60,685 nucleotides of DNA, taken from positions 1 through 60,685 of the forward strand of contig CAZUVM010000072.1 in NCBI GenBank assembly GCA_964623885.1. The letters are read 5' to 3'. The position numbers and the translations under genes are program-made. Below the pieces are notes generated by a model, which was not told where the DNA came from, made no database searches, and saw nothing but the letters and a program-made list of their open reading frames with translations. Positions 18,602 through 27,355 of this stretch are shown here, in pieces. Each line of letters begins with the position of its first letter. Positions within the stretch are counted from its first letter, which is position 1. Source of the stretch: CAZUVM01 sp964623885 (lineage in GTDB: Bacteria; Verrucomicrobiota; Verrucomicrobiia; Limisphaerales; UBA8199).

Positions 18602-19627
18602 TCAGCGCTTCGACTGCGCCTTCGATGGCGGGTTTTCGCCAATAACGCGCAGGGCTGCCGTTTGTTGTTCGAGCGTGAGTGGGTAGCTGTCGGCAAGAGC
18701 GATGATTCGTTGGCCTCGTCGGCTCACGGCGAAGCGCAGGAACTCGCGAGCCACCGAATTCATGGTGCCGTCGGGCTTGCGATTGAAAACGATCCGCATT
18801 GGGCGGGTAAGTGGATATCGGCCGTTTACCGTGTTCCCGTAACTGGGCAGCAGGAAGGTGCCATCGGCGCCCTGCAGTGGAACAAAACGCGTGCGCTCGG
18901 TGCCGAACATGACGCTGGCGCAAGCGATAGCGGCGGGGTCCGCTCCAGCCGCCTGGACCAGCGAGCTGTTCACCTCTAAAAATTGCACATCAAAGCGATA
19001 ATCCGCGCCGTGCAAGACTTCCTCCTTAAAGAACATGTGGGTCCCTTGCACTTGATTAAGACTTACCCGGACAATCCGCTCGTCGGCTAGCGGTCCGGAA
19101 ACACCCAGGTCGCGCCAGAATTCCGGCAAGGGGCCGGCAGTTTTGGGACTTCGCGAGAAAATGGCTTCGAGCTGCGGCTGGGTGAGGCGGGCGATAGGAT
19201 TGTCTTTGTTCACGTAGACGCCAATCGCATCCTGGGAAACGACGATTTCCGACGGTTCGTAACCAAACTTTGTTTTGAAACGTGCGACGTCGGCGGCAGG
19301 TAAGGGGCGGCTCATAGGCACGAGATCGACATGACCGGCGAGGAATTTTGCAAGTCCCTCGATGTCTCCACCGCTTTGGATATTGAGCTGCACTTCAGGG
19401 TGCAGCGTGGCAAACTCCGCCGCCCAACGGTTGATTAGAATGGTGGTGGTGCCGCTTCCGATGCTGGTCAGTTTGCCCACGAGTTTCGATGGGGCATCGT
19501 ACTGCTTAAGCCCCGCCGTCAACTCCATCACCGTCTTATCATCGAGCTGCAGCGCGATTGAGGGCTGGTTCGTGGCCGCCCTGGCGGGAAGGCACATAAG
19601 CAGGAAAACCAAGGCGAATCGTTTCAT
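18602..19627 (-). CDS. PstS-like phosphate/anion-binding periplasmic protein
   Basis: Periplasmic substrate-binding protein (341 aa from ATG 19627) of the PBP-like family that includes PstS. Sec signal MKRFALVFLLMCLPARA. Typical PstS-type segments are SIGSGTTTILINRW (anion-binding loop), SGGDIEGLAKFLAGHVDLVPMSRPL, VSQDAIGVYVNKDNPIARLT and the late YPLTRPMRIVFNRKP. It starts in an ATGA overlap with the upstream lipoprotein. No PstC, PstA or PstB gene is present in the window, so it may act as a stand-alone binding protein or signalling partner rather than in import. Ligand not proven. Confidence 0.83.
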   Translation of the reverse strand: MKRFALVFLLMCLPARAATNQPSIALQLDDKTVMELTAGLKQYDAPSKLVGKLTSIGSGTTTILINRWAAEFATLHPEVQLNIQSGGDIEGLAKFLAGHVDLVPMSRPLPAADVARFKTKFGYEPSEIVVSQDAIGVYVNKDNPIARLTQPQLEAIFSRSPKTAGPLPEFWRDLGVSGPLADERIVRVSLNQVQGTHMFFKEEVLHGADYRFDVQFLEVNSSLVQAAGADPAAIACASVMFGTERTRFVPLQGADGTFLLPSYGNTVNGRYPLTRPMRIVFNRKPDGTMNSVAREFLRFAVSRRGQRIIALADSYPLTLEQQTAALRVIGENPPSKAQSKR

Positions 19628-21048
19628 TGCTTTTCCTGAATTGGAGGCACCAGGCGGCGGCTGAGTTGGATCGAGATAATGCGGTAGATAATGGCCAGCA
19701 CAAACGCGAGACCAAGGAGGAGGCAAAGTCTCGTGAAGATACGATCGGTCCGCCGGTCCGTCGCATTCGTGATATCGCGCAATCCGTTTCTCCAGCCTTC
19801 GGAGCGGGTGAGCTGATCCGCGGAGACCGAGAGTTGCTGCAGGTTGGTAACCGCTTCGTTGAACCGGAGAATCGCCGCGGTGTAGTCCTGAATATCAAAC
19901 GGGCGTGCCGGTGGCTTGTCGAAATTGAGGTGGGTGCCGACGGCATCGGCGACTTTCAGAGTGTCTCCCACGGTGTTTAGGGTTTGCTGAAAGTTGGTCA
20001 CGAGCAGGGAGATGGTGCGGCCCAGAGAATCGGCATTGGCCATGATCTGACGCAGGTCGGCGAGCGTGTTCGTCACCAATGTCTGGCGGGCATCGATGTC
20101 CGCGACGATCGCCTTGCGCTCCGCATCCAAGGATTGTGGGACGGCTTCCGCCGTCTTGCCGAGGCGATCCGCGGTTTGCAGCATCGAACTGACCTCGGGG
20201 GTGGCCAGGATTTCGTTTACCGCCCCTTCGGCTTGGATGGCGGCGATGTTCGGTGCGCGTTTGGAATACCAGAAGACACGGTCGGTGAGCCGGCCCCAAT
20301 CTCTCAGCACCTGGCTAGCCTCGCTCAAGGGCGCGAGGAATCCGCCTCCCGATTTAAGTTCAGTCAACAAACCGGCGCTGCGCACTCCGGCAAAGTTGTC
20401 GAACTTGATAAACGCGACCTGCTGTACATCGGGGTGAGCGCGTCGCCATTCGAGGATGAGATAATCAAGGAGCTCGAGCTCATCCTGGGTGAGGACTTTG
20501 GCGGCCAGGTCCCAGGCTTCCACGCGCATCGTGCGCATGGCCTTGATTAGTACTGGAGCGCGATCGCCAAAGGCCTTTTCCGCGCCGTTTTCATCGATAA
20601 GGACAATGCTTTGCAATGTGACGGACACCACCAGATCAAAGACCTGCGAATAAGGATCGTTGCCGGAGACGATGTCGTTCATGGAGAGGACACCATTAAG
20701 TTTAATCTGATGCGCCATCCGCCGCTGGATTGGATCCGGATTTCCTCTTTTGATCGTGTCCACCGCGTCACCGACGACAGTGTAGTAACGGTCTGCGTAA
20801 CCGTAAGTCAGTTGGTCGAGTTCTTGGATAGAGATTTGATGCTGCTTTCCTACGACGGAGCTCTTTACGGTTTGGGCGGATTTAGCGCGCTCGGCGGCGA
20901 TGCGCCGTTCCTTCTGCTCAGGGGTTTCCGACCGAGTGGAACTGCAGCCCTGGCTCAACAGAAAGGCAATGACGGCAAGCACTCCGGCGACACTGCGCAT
21001 CGAGAATGGCGCAGCCGCGCTCAGGAGCTCAAACATATTGGGTTTCAT
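19624..21048 (-). CDS. Helical lipoprotein with C-terminal membrane anchor
   Basis: Unrecognised envelope protein (about 474 aa from ATG 21048). MRSVAGVLAVIAFLLSQGC at 21000 looks like a lipoprotein signal with lipobox LSQGC, so 21000 or 21036 are alternative starts; AAGG upstream favours 21048. The body is mainly alpha-helical, with long amphipathic helices (ADIDARQTLVTNTLADLRQIMANADSL), and ends with a transmembrane helix (RLCLLLGLAFVLAIIYRII) and a short basic tail. This resembles a periplasmic four-helix sensor-like domain, but no HAMP or catalytic domain follows. It overlaps the PstS-like gene by ATGA, implying a shared function. Confidence 0.7.
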   Translation of the reverse strand: MKPNMFELLSAAAPFSMRSVAGVLAVIAFLLSQGCSSTRSETPEQKERRIAAERAKSAQTVKSSVVGKQHQISIQELDQLTYGYADRYYTVVGDAVDTIKRGNPDPIQRRMAHQIKLNGVLSMNDIVSGNDPYSQVFDLVVSVTLQSIVLIDENGAEKAFGDRAPVLIKAMRTMRVEAWDLAAKVLTQDELELLDYLILEWRRAHPDVQQVAFIKFDNFAGVRSAGLLTELKSGGGFLAPLSEASQVLRDWGRLTDRVFWYSKRAPNIAAIQAEGAVNEILATPEVSSMLQTADRLGKTAEAVPQSLDAERKAIVADIDARQTLVTNTLADLRQIMANADSLGRTISLLVTNFQQTLNTVGDTLKVADAVGTHLNFDKPPARPFDIQDYTAAILRFNEAVTNLQQLSVSADQLTRSEGWRNGLRDITNATDRRTDRIFTRLCLLLGLAFVLAIIYRIISIQLSRRLVPPIQEKQ

Positions 21049-21213
21049 CGCGTACACGCGCCTTCCCAAATGGCGCCACGACTCGAACAATGCCAAAAAC
21101 CTGAAGCATTCAGGGGCAACAAAACGAAAACTTTCATGACACCTAAGAGTCTTTACGCCACTGCAAAACGTGCTATGTTAGGAAGTGACCGCGGGCGCGT
21201 AACGAATTTTTTT

Positions 21214-21795
21214 ATGAAACGCTTCATATTATCGTTGAGTTTTGCTCTTGCTCTTACCACTGGCGCGCTCAGCGCCAACGCGCATGGATTCCATGGCGGA
21301 GGCTTCTGCGGAGGCGGTTGGCACGGCGGTTATTGTGGTTATGGGGGATGGCATGGAGGGTATTGCGGTTGGTATGGTGGCTGGTGGCCGGGCTTCAGTG
21401 TCAGTTTCGGGTATCCCGCTTATTACGGTTACCCCGCTTATCCCTATCCTTATGCTTACCCACCGGCGGGTGGCTATTACTACTCTGTCCCTGTGCAACC
21501 GGCTCAGCCTACCCAACCCGCGGCTCCAACCGGCGCCACAACTTCGGGCACAGTTCAAACGGTGAGAGTTACTCCTGCCGTCTACAACTATCCTCAGGGC
21601 ACATACGCTGTGACGAGGCCTCAGACCGCTCCAATGTCGCATGCGACTGCGCAGGTGGTGAGGCCCGCTTATCGCGGCACGGTGATCGAATACTGGCCGG
21701 GCAATAAACCCATGCCTGGCGTCATGCCACAGAGCCACACGGTCGCCACGACCCCATCGCCCAGCAGCGGGAATGCTTACGTTGCGACCCGGTAG
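21214..21795 (+). CDS. Secreted Gly/Tyr/Pro-rich small protein
   Basis: Small secreted protein of 193 aa from ATG 21214; the frame is open much further upstream but only this start yields a signal peptide (MKRFILSLSFALALTTGALSANA). The mature N-terminus is extremely rich in Gly, Trp, Tyr and His (GFHGGGFCGGGWHGGYCGYG), followed by repeated GYPAYP units, a Gln/Pro/Thr linker and a tail with EYWPGNKPMPGV. Composition suggests a disordered or surface-coating protein. No catalytic motif. It is divergent from the lipoprotein gene, sharing a short control region at 21049-21213. Confidence 0.72.
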   Translation: MKRFILSLSFALALTTGALSANAHGFHGGGFCGGGWHGGYCGYGGWHGGYCGWYGGWWPGFSVSFGYPAYYGYPAYPYPYAYPPAGGYYYSVPVQPAQPTQPAAPTGATTSGTVQTVRVTPAVYNYPQGTYAVTRPQTAPMSHATAQVVRPAYRGTVIEYWPGNKPMPGVMPQSHTVATTPSPSSGNAYVATR

Positions 21796-22181
21796 CTCGT
21801 CAGCCATCCACCGGTTAGTCGGCAGGTATCTTCTCCCACCGATAATGCCGCAATTCGTTTTGCGAGTTCTCACGATTGTGTTTTGGGTGGCAAAAGATAA
21901 AGGGTCATGGCGAAGATGATATAGGCAGAAGATTCATAGGTCATGGCCATTGCGGCATATGAATAATTCATTCAGTCCGCGGCATTGAGGAAGGCGAGAG
22001 GCGTGCCAAGTGATCTGCCGTATGGACTGTCTGCTCAACATGTTAAGACGCAAAAGGGTGTGGCTTCCGATGGCATTTGTACAGGCATTCCGGAAGTGCG
22101 TCGAGAGGTCGAAAGGCGGTCCTTGAGTCGAGATCCCGACTGAACTCGGGACGTTGTGGAAGCAGCGCGAGCGTCCACTAC
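21796..22181. other. Intergenic region without a recognised gene
   Basis: 386 bp between convergent genes. The only structure noted is a weak hairpin TCCCGA (22134-22139) / TCGGGA (22146-22151) about 30 bp after the end of the minus-strand kinase gene, which may act as its terminator. No coding frame of convincing composition was found. Confidence 0.45.
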
Positions 22182-24011
22182 CTACTCAGCGAATTGTGTC
22201 TGCCTTTGGGTTTGAGATTGAGGCACAGGCAAACTGAGACTTAGCCGCGTGCCTTTACCCGCGGTTGATTGGATGTTGATCTCACCGGCGAGTAGTTTCG
22301 CTCTCTCGGCCATGTTCACGAGGCCAAGTGTTGGCTTTGTCTCGCGTTTGCTATGAAGGTCTTGAAACTCCCGGGTGTTAAGGCCGCGGCCGTTGTCATG
22401 AATGGACAGGGAGATGCTGAGCGGGTCACGTTTTATCGACACAATAACTTCGCTCGCCTGGGCGTGCTTAATCACATTGTTGAGCGCTTCCTGAACGATT
22501 CGATACAGGTTCATTTCCGAGTCCGGCGGCAGCAGGCCATCAATATTGTCGATTTCGCTTGAAAACCTGGTGGTCGAGATTTGGTCGATCTGTTCGATCA
22601 TCCATTCGATGGCTTTGGTTAAGCCGACTTGCTCCAAAGCTGCCGGGCGCAAACCCTGCGAAATCGAGCGAACGTCGGCAATGGCGCGTGAGGCGGCAAA
22701 CGATAGTTCTTTAAGTTGCGCCAGCACTTCCGGGATCTGTTTGGCGCCGGCCGTCAGCAGGCCTAGACGATTCTTGATGAGCAGCAGATCCTGACCGAGC
22801 GAATCATGCAGTTCTGAAGCAATCCGCTTGCGCTCGTTTTCCTGCGATTGGATGAGCTGACGAGTAAACGTTTCGTGGCCACTCTGGATTTTTCTCAGGT
22901 GCGCTGCGTGCCGATAGAAGATCAAACTGATCGCGGCGAATACAGCGACGGAAGCGAGGATGATCCAACCCCAATATTGTTCCCAGAGGGTCGGCTGCCG
23001 GAATCGAATGATGCTGCCGGGCGGCAGAGCGTGTTCGGAGATGCCCCAGCGGCGCAGTTCCCGCCAATCGTAAACGGCCGGTCCGGGAAGTTGGATCGGC
23101 GTTTTGATGCTGCCGGCCGGCTCGCCGCGTAGAATGCGGGCGGCAACCGCTGCAGTGTTCCGAGCCAAATTCTCAATGGCCATGAGGGGACCCCCGACGA
23201 CACCATCGCCCATTTGAGTGTCGTGAGAGCCGAAAATAGGCACATTGGCCACGGCATGAAGTTCAGTCAACGCCTTTTCCCTGGGGTACGGAACGCCGGC
23301 GGCATCGACGTACAACATGCCAAAGAAGATAGCTGAGCCAGGTGGCAGGGCGCTGGCTCGCGCTTGCATTTCAGCGAAAGAGAGTTGGTTGTACCAGGTA
23401 AAGCTCAGACAGTTGGTAAATGCGCTGAACTCAAGGCGCGTTTGTTCGATCCAGAATTTTTCGTGCGGAGAGTTGCCAATAATCACCACAATGTTGGTTG
23501 TGCCCGGGAGCAGCCGCAGAATGTTGCTAATCGTAAGAAAATGGTTATTGGCAACGGCCACCGCCGTTTCATTAGTCGCCAGCTCAGCATTCTGGATATG
23601 ACGCTGGTCGGTGGCCGCCATTAACATTGGCGTGGCTGGAAAAAGCTGCTGACGATACTTCTGTGCAAAGCGAGTTGCCGGTCCGCCGATGGGCACCACC
23701 AAATCGGGCTGACGACCGGCAAACAGCGCCTGAAGGTAGCTGGTAAACGGACCTTCGGGCTCTCCCCCATCAAACCTGGCGCTATCAAGATCGAGATCAT
23801 AAAAGATGACGTTGCCGTGCATTTGTTGAGCCAGCGTCGTGCGAAAAGTCTCCGAGAAGCTGTCAAAGGGAGCATAATCGCGGCCGAAAGAGTGCAGTAA
23901 CAAAACCCGGTCTGGCGAAGCGCTCGAGGTGCGAGGCGTGGCGGCCAGCGCGAGCACGAGGGCCAGACACACCCCGGCAAGGAAATCGGAGATACGCCGC
24001 CAACTGATCAT
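22182..24011 (-). CDS. Sensor histidine kinase with ABC_sub_bind periplasmic domain
   Basis: Membrane sensor kinase (609 aa). N-terminal signal/anchor (DFLAGVCLALVLALAA), then a periplasmic ABC_sub_bind-type ligand domain (about 35-320: VLLLHSFGRDYAPF, DLVVPIGGPATRFAQ, VPIFGSHDTQMGDGVVGG), one membrane helix (YWGWIILASVAVFAAISLIFY), and a HisKA_3 transmitter with His402 in SELHDSLGQDLLLIKNRL. The HATPase N-box is EALNNVIKHAQASEV. HisKA_3 kinases normally signal to NarL-type regulators; none is adjacent, the nearest being at 30645. The transmitter is closely similar to that of the 31302-34325 kinase. 224 bp separate it from the FixJ regulator gene. Confidence 0.9.
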   Translation of the reverse strand: MISWRRISDFLAGVCLALVLALAATPRTSSASPDRVLLLHSFGRDYAPFDSFSETFRTTLAQQMHGNVIFYDLDLDSARFDGGEPEGPFTSYLQALFAGRQPDLVVPIGGPATRFAQKYRQQLFPATPMLMAATDQRHIQNAELATNETAVAVANNHFLTISNILRLLPGTTNIVVIIGNSPHEKFWIEQTRLEFSAFTNCLSFTWYNQLSFAEMQARASALPPGSAIFFGMLYVDAAGVPYPREKALTELHAVANVPIFGSHDTQMGDGVVGGPLMAIENLARNTAAVAARILRGEPAGSIKTPIQLPGPAVYDWRELRRWGISEHALPPGSIIRFRQPTLWEQYWGWIILASVAVFAAISLIFYRHAAHLRKIQSGHETFTRQLIQSQENERKRIASELHDSLGQDLLLIKNRLGLLTAGAKQIPEVLAQLKELSFAASRAIADVRSISQGLRPAALEQVGLTKAIEWMIEQIDQISTTRFSSEIDNIDGLLPPDSEMNLYRIVQEALNNVIKHAQASEVIVSIKRDPLSISLSIHDNGRGLNTREFQDLHSKRETKPTLGLVNMAERAKLLAGEINIQSTAGKGTRLSLSLPVPQSQTQRQTQFAE

Positions 24012-24173
24012 ACAACGTCAACTGCTCTGTCGGAGACCTGAAGTCCAATATCGCGGCGAACCCACCGCCAAAGTGAACGAGTCACCCGCTCGGATCACTT
24101 TTGTGCTGGAAACGCAGGCATCATCATACGCCGCCGATACTTGTGTGAATTGGCTTTTGGTGTTGCTGTGATT

Positions 24174-24209
24174 GCCCTTTGGTGCAGCCGTACTCGCCCT
24201 TAGGTGCAG
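24174..24209. promoter_or_regulatory. 22-bp-spaced direct repeat, candidate response-regulator sites
   Basis: Two near-identical 14-mers, GCCCTTTGGTGCAG (24174-24187) and GCCCTTAGGTGCAG (24196-24209), are spaced 22 bp start to start, about two helical turns. They lie 160-200 bp upstream of the minus-strand kinase at 24011 and just past the FixJ regulator stop. Same-face tandem sites suit a dimeric regulator such as the neighbouring FixJ-type protein; this is inference. Confidence 0.45.
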
Positions 24210-24235
24210 AGGCCTTTTGAAGCGGAATTCGCCGA

Positions 24236-24892
24236 TTAAACGCGAGGCACTGGCGAAACTGGGTCCGTGCGCAGCGCGTCGGCGATGCGCACCAACTCCG
24301 CAACCGAGGCCGCGTTCAACTTCTGCATCACCTGTGCCCGATGCGCTTTGATCGTCCGCTCCGCCGCGCCCAATTCAAAGGCAATCTCCTTGTTCATCTT
24401 GCCCGCCGCCACGCGCTCGAGCACCTCCCGTTCGCGAGGCGTCAGCGATTTGTATCGATCGCGCCAGGCTCGTAATCGTTCACGAGCCGCGCGAGCTTCG
24501 GCATCCCGGGCCAGGGCTCGTCGGATCGCCTCGAGCAAAGTCTCTCGTTGTACCGGTTTGGTTAGCACATCAACCGCGCCGGCTTTCATCGCCCGAACAG
24601 TGGTTGGGACGTCAGCGTGGCCGCTGAGGAAGATGATAGGCAAAGGGTTCGGACGAGCGGCGAGCGCTTCCTGCAAGGCGAGGCCGTCGGGCCCGGGCAA
24701 ACACAAGTCCAACAGGATACACCCCGGCGCATCTTCAGGCGGGTGAAGCAGAAAATCTCCAGTACTGCCATAAGTACGCACTTCAAAATGCGAGGCGCGC
24801 AAGAGGCGCGCCACGGCTAGCTGAAACGAAGCGTCATCGTCGATGAAGTGAATGATGGGCAGTCGCTCCATTTTGAATCGCAAATGCGTCAT
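24236..24892 (-). CDS. FixJ-type response regulator (receiver + LuxR HTH)
   Basis: Response regulator (218 aa; a second ATG seven codons in is also possible). The receiver begins IIHFIDDDASFQ with the acidic pair, the phospho-acceptor Asp lies in CILLDLCLPGPDG, and the conserved Lys in VDVLTKPVQ. After a basic linker, the LuxR/FixJ helix-turn-helix follows (LTPREREVLERVAAGKMNKEIAFELGAAERTIKAHRAQVMQKL). Its ATG overlaps the stop of the upstream MASE1 kinase (ATGA), so the two form a cognate two-component pair. Targets unknown; the repeats at 24174 are candidates. Confidence 0.93.
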   Translation of the reverse strand: MTHLRFKMERLPIIHFIDDDASFQLAVARLLRASHFEVRTYGSTGDFLLHPPEDAPGCILLDLCLPGPDGLALQEALAARPNPLPIIFLSGHADVPTTVRAMKAGAVDVLTKPVQRETLLEAIRRALARDAEARAARERLRAWRDRYKSLTPREREVLERVAAGKMNKEIAFELGAAERTIKAHRAQVMQKLNAASVAELVRIADALRTDPVSPVPRV

Positions 24893-26997
24893 CCGTGACC
24901 GTCAACTCCCAGCTTCGGCCCCGAACCGGCATCCTTCGCCGCGGTCCGGACCGTGAAATGAAAAGTGGCGCCGTGAGTGGAGCCGCTGTCGAGCCACAGG
25001 TTACCCTGGTGGGCTTCAATAATGGAGCGGGCGATCGCCAAGCCGAGACCCATGCCTTCTTTTTTGGTGGTAAAGAAGGATTCAAAGATGTGAGGGACCA
25101 GGTCCGGAGAAACGCCATGGCCCTTATCGGTCACAGAAACCTGGACTAAGCCCTGCTCATTTTGGCCGGCCTTCAAGGTAATCCGGCGCTGCTGTGCGGG
25201 TGTATCGTTCATGGCATCCATGGCGTTGAGAATGAGGTTAAGCAGGACCTGCTGTAGTTCGTAGTGATCGCCCAGAATCAGCGGGAGATTCCGTTGAACT
25301 ACTTTACGAATCTGCACGTGGCGTCGCAGGGCATCGACCGCCACGAGCTTGAGCACCTCTGAGACCGTCTCGTCCAGGTCCAGCGGGTGCATTTGAAGCT
25401 CGCGTTTGGTGAGCAGTCCGCGAATTCGGCGAATGGCGGCAGCGGCGCGGAGATCTTCGTTCCGAATGTCCGTCAAGATCTGGCGCACATCGGCGAGCCT
25501 GGGTTCGGCTAAGCCCAGCAGAATTTCGGCCGTCTCAGCGTTGCTGAGAATGGCGCCCAAGGGCTGATTCACTTCGTGCGCAATCATCGCGGTCATTTGC
25601 CCCATGACGGCCAGTTTTGAGAGATGTGCCAGGTTTTGCTGCGCGTCTTCAGCGCGGCGACGGTCGGTGATATCGCGCAGAACGGTAATGCGGCAGAGAT
25701 TGCCGCCGATTTCATCGGTGTCCGCAGAAATCTGAACGTGGCGCAGATCCCCGCTTTTAGTACGCAGCGACAGCTCGAAATCCTGGACTGGCACGCTGCC
25801 ACGCATACAAGCCAGCAGTTTCTCCCGATCGGGCTCCGAAGGATAGAGATTCAGCTCCCAGGCCGTTCGGCCGATCATGTCCTCACGGCGCAAGCCAAAC
25901 ATCTTTTCCCAGCGGTCATTGACCTCAACAATGTGACCATCGTCCAATTGACTTACCACCATTGCGTCCGGACTGGACAGGAAGACGCGAGCAAACCGTT
26001 GTTCGGCCAGGGCGCGCTCGACGATGGAAGCGGCCAGGAAGCCGAAGGCCATGGCGATGACGATAAAAAAGAGTTGAATGGCCAGGGCGTTTTGGTCAGG
26101 TGACCGGAAAGTGAACGGCCCCTGGCCGTGAACCGCGCCCCAAATGGCCAATAACGCGACGAGGAGAATAGCGGTGCTGGCGCCCCGTGGACCGAAACGC
26201 ACCGTCGCCCAGAGGATAAACGGCAAAGGCAAGTAGAGCAGTGCGGGATTGGTGTCGGGTCCAGTTACCTGCCAGGAAAAGACAAACACGCTTGTCACTA
26301 TTAAACCAATGAAAGCCAAGGTTGCCTCGGCCAATCGACGATAGGAGATTCTGCGCAACCTCGCAGGCTCGCGCTGGCCCCACGCGACAATCACCGGCAA
26401 CAGCACCATGCCGGTAAAAACATTCGAGCAATAACGCTGGCGCCAAACCTGCCAAAAAGTCTGATGGCCGAAGTGGTTGAGGCTGACAAAGGCTGAGTCG
26501 AGAAATGAGACCAGGAATGGCGCAAGGAATGCTCCGCAGGCGAACAGCAGACCGATGGCCCGAAGGCGATCGAAACGCGGCGAAGGGCCGAGCAGAAAAC
26601 GGAGCCCGGCTGCCCCCACGAGGGCTTCGCAGGAATTGCTGACGAACCAGCACAGCACCATCGTGATTGGAACCCCGCTTTGAAACTCCGCCGCCAGGTG
26701 CGCCGGCAATGCGCAGACCAGGAGAAACCACCACCAACGGACAGGTGTCAGGACTAAAGCCGCCATCAGGATCGAATTCGGCGGCCACATCACCGAGACC
26801 GGGTGAGGCTGGAATGTAAGCGCAAACCCTATCTTTGCGCCCAGGTAGTACCCCAACAGTACCAGCACTCCTGGCAAAGCAAACTGTCGAACTGACCCGA
26901 TACCCCACTTATCCAGCTGAGCCAGAGTCGACCCGACACTTTGCGATCGCGCAATACTGTCGGTCGTGCAATCGCCTCTAGCCGGAGTGAGTTCCAT
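24889..26997 (-). CDS. MASE1-PAS sensor histidine kinase
   Basis: Integral-membrane sensor kinase (702 aa). Residues about 35-335 contain roughly eight hydrophobic helices with the MASE1-like pattern (GAKIGFALTFQPHPVSVMWPPNSILMAALVL). A PAS domain follows (VFLSSPDAMVVSQLDDGHIVEVNDRWEKMFG), then a HisKA domain with His474 in MTAMIAHEVNQPLG and an HATPase domain (NAMDAMND, DKGHGVSPDLVPHIFESFFTTKKEGMGLGLAI). Fully equipped for autophosphorylation. It is translationally coupled to the FixJ-type regulator. FixL-like logic is suggested by the PAS/FixJ pairing, but no haem-binding His is evident in the PAS domain. Confidence 0.92.
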   Translation of the reverse strand: MELTPARGDCTTDSIARSQSVGSTLAQLDKWGIGSVRQFALPGVLVLLGYYLGAKIGFALTFQPHPVSVMWPPNSILMAALVLTPVRWWWFLLVCALPAHLAAEFQSGVPITMVLCWFVSNSCEALVGAAGLRFLLGPSPRFDRLRAIGLLFACGAFLAPFLVSFLDSAFVSLNHFGHQTFWQVWRQRYCSNVFTGMVLLPVIVAWGQREPARLRRISYRRLAEATLAFIGLIVTSVFVFSWQVTGPDTNPALLYLPLPFILWATVRFGPRGASTAILLVALLAIWGAVHGQGPFTFRSPDQNALAIQLFFIVIAMAFGFLAASIVERALAEQRFARVFLSSPDAMVVSQLDDGHIVEVNDRWEKMFGLRREDMIGRTAWELNLYPSEPDREKLLACMRGSVPVQDFELSLRTKSGDLRHVQISADTDEIGGNLCRITVLRDITDRRRAEDAQQNLAHLSKLAVMGQMTAMIAHEVNQPLGAILSNAETAEILLGLAEPRLADVRQILTDIRNEDLRAAAAIRRIRGLLTKRELQMHPLDLDETVSEVLKLVAVDALRRHVQIRKVVQRNLPLILGDHYELQQVLLNLILNAMDAMNDTPAQQRRITLKAGQNEQGLVQVSVTDKGHGVSPDLVPHIFESFFTTKKEGMGLGLAIARSIIEAHQGNLWLDSGSTHGATFHFTVRTAAKDAGSGPKLGVDGHG

Positions 26998-27053
26998 AGG
27001 GACGCACCTAAGTTAGCACGCCCTCCGGTCTAGCGTAAAAGAAAAACGCGTTC

Positions 27054-27341
27054 TTAGTCGGCGCTCATATCTTCAAAATCACCGAGCGGTCGCGTAAAAG
27101 TGGCCGCCGCCGGTTTCATCACCAACGCTTTGGCGGTGTCGTGCACACTTTTCGACGTCGCGGCGATCGGCAAACTGATGATAAAAAAAGCGCCGCCGAG
27201 AATGGTCGACACCAGGCACACGGGCCGAACCAGAACCGTATCGACGACGATCGCTGCTGGGTTGTCGGAAGCAAAACACCGAGGAGCGCCGCTTGCGATC
27301 ACCGCAAGCAAGCAGATAAGTTTAAGAACTCGATTTTTCAT
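27054..27341 (-). CDS. Small exported membrane protein
   Basis: 95 aa protein with a Sec-type leader (MKNRVLKLICLLAVIASGAPRCFA) and one further hydrophobic stretch (PVCLVSTILGGAFFIISLPIAA) flanked by VVDTVLVRPV and SVHDTAKALVMKPAAATFTRPLGDF. This layout recurs in small envelope proteins sometimes labelled 'multidrug transporter' with no basis. Function unknown. It lies 14 bp after the 27356-27859 gene on the same strand and 56 bp before the MASE1 kinase. Confidence 0.7.
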   Translation of the reverse strand: MKNRVLKLICLLAVIASGAPRCFASDNPAAIVVDTVLVRPVCLVSTILGGAFFIISLPIAATSKSVHDTAKALVMKPAAATFTRPLGDFEDMSAD

Positions 27342-27355
27342 GATTTCTTTGGTTT

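Noticed and set aside
24151..24170. TTGGC...TTGCT as a sigma-54 promoter
   Set aside because: The GG and GC dinucleotides are 11 bp apart instead of the required 10.
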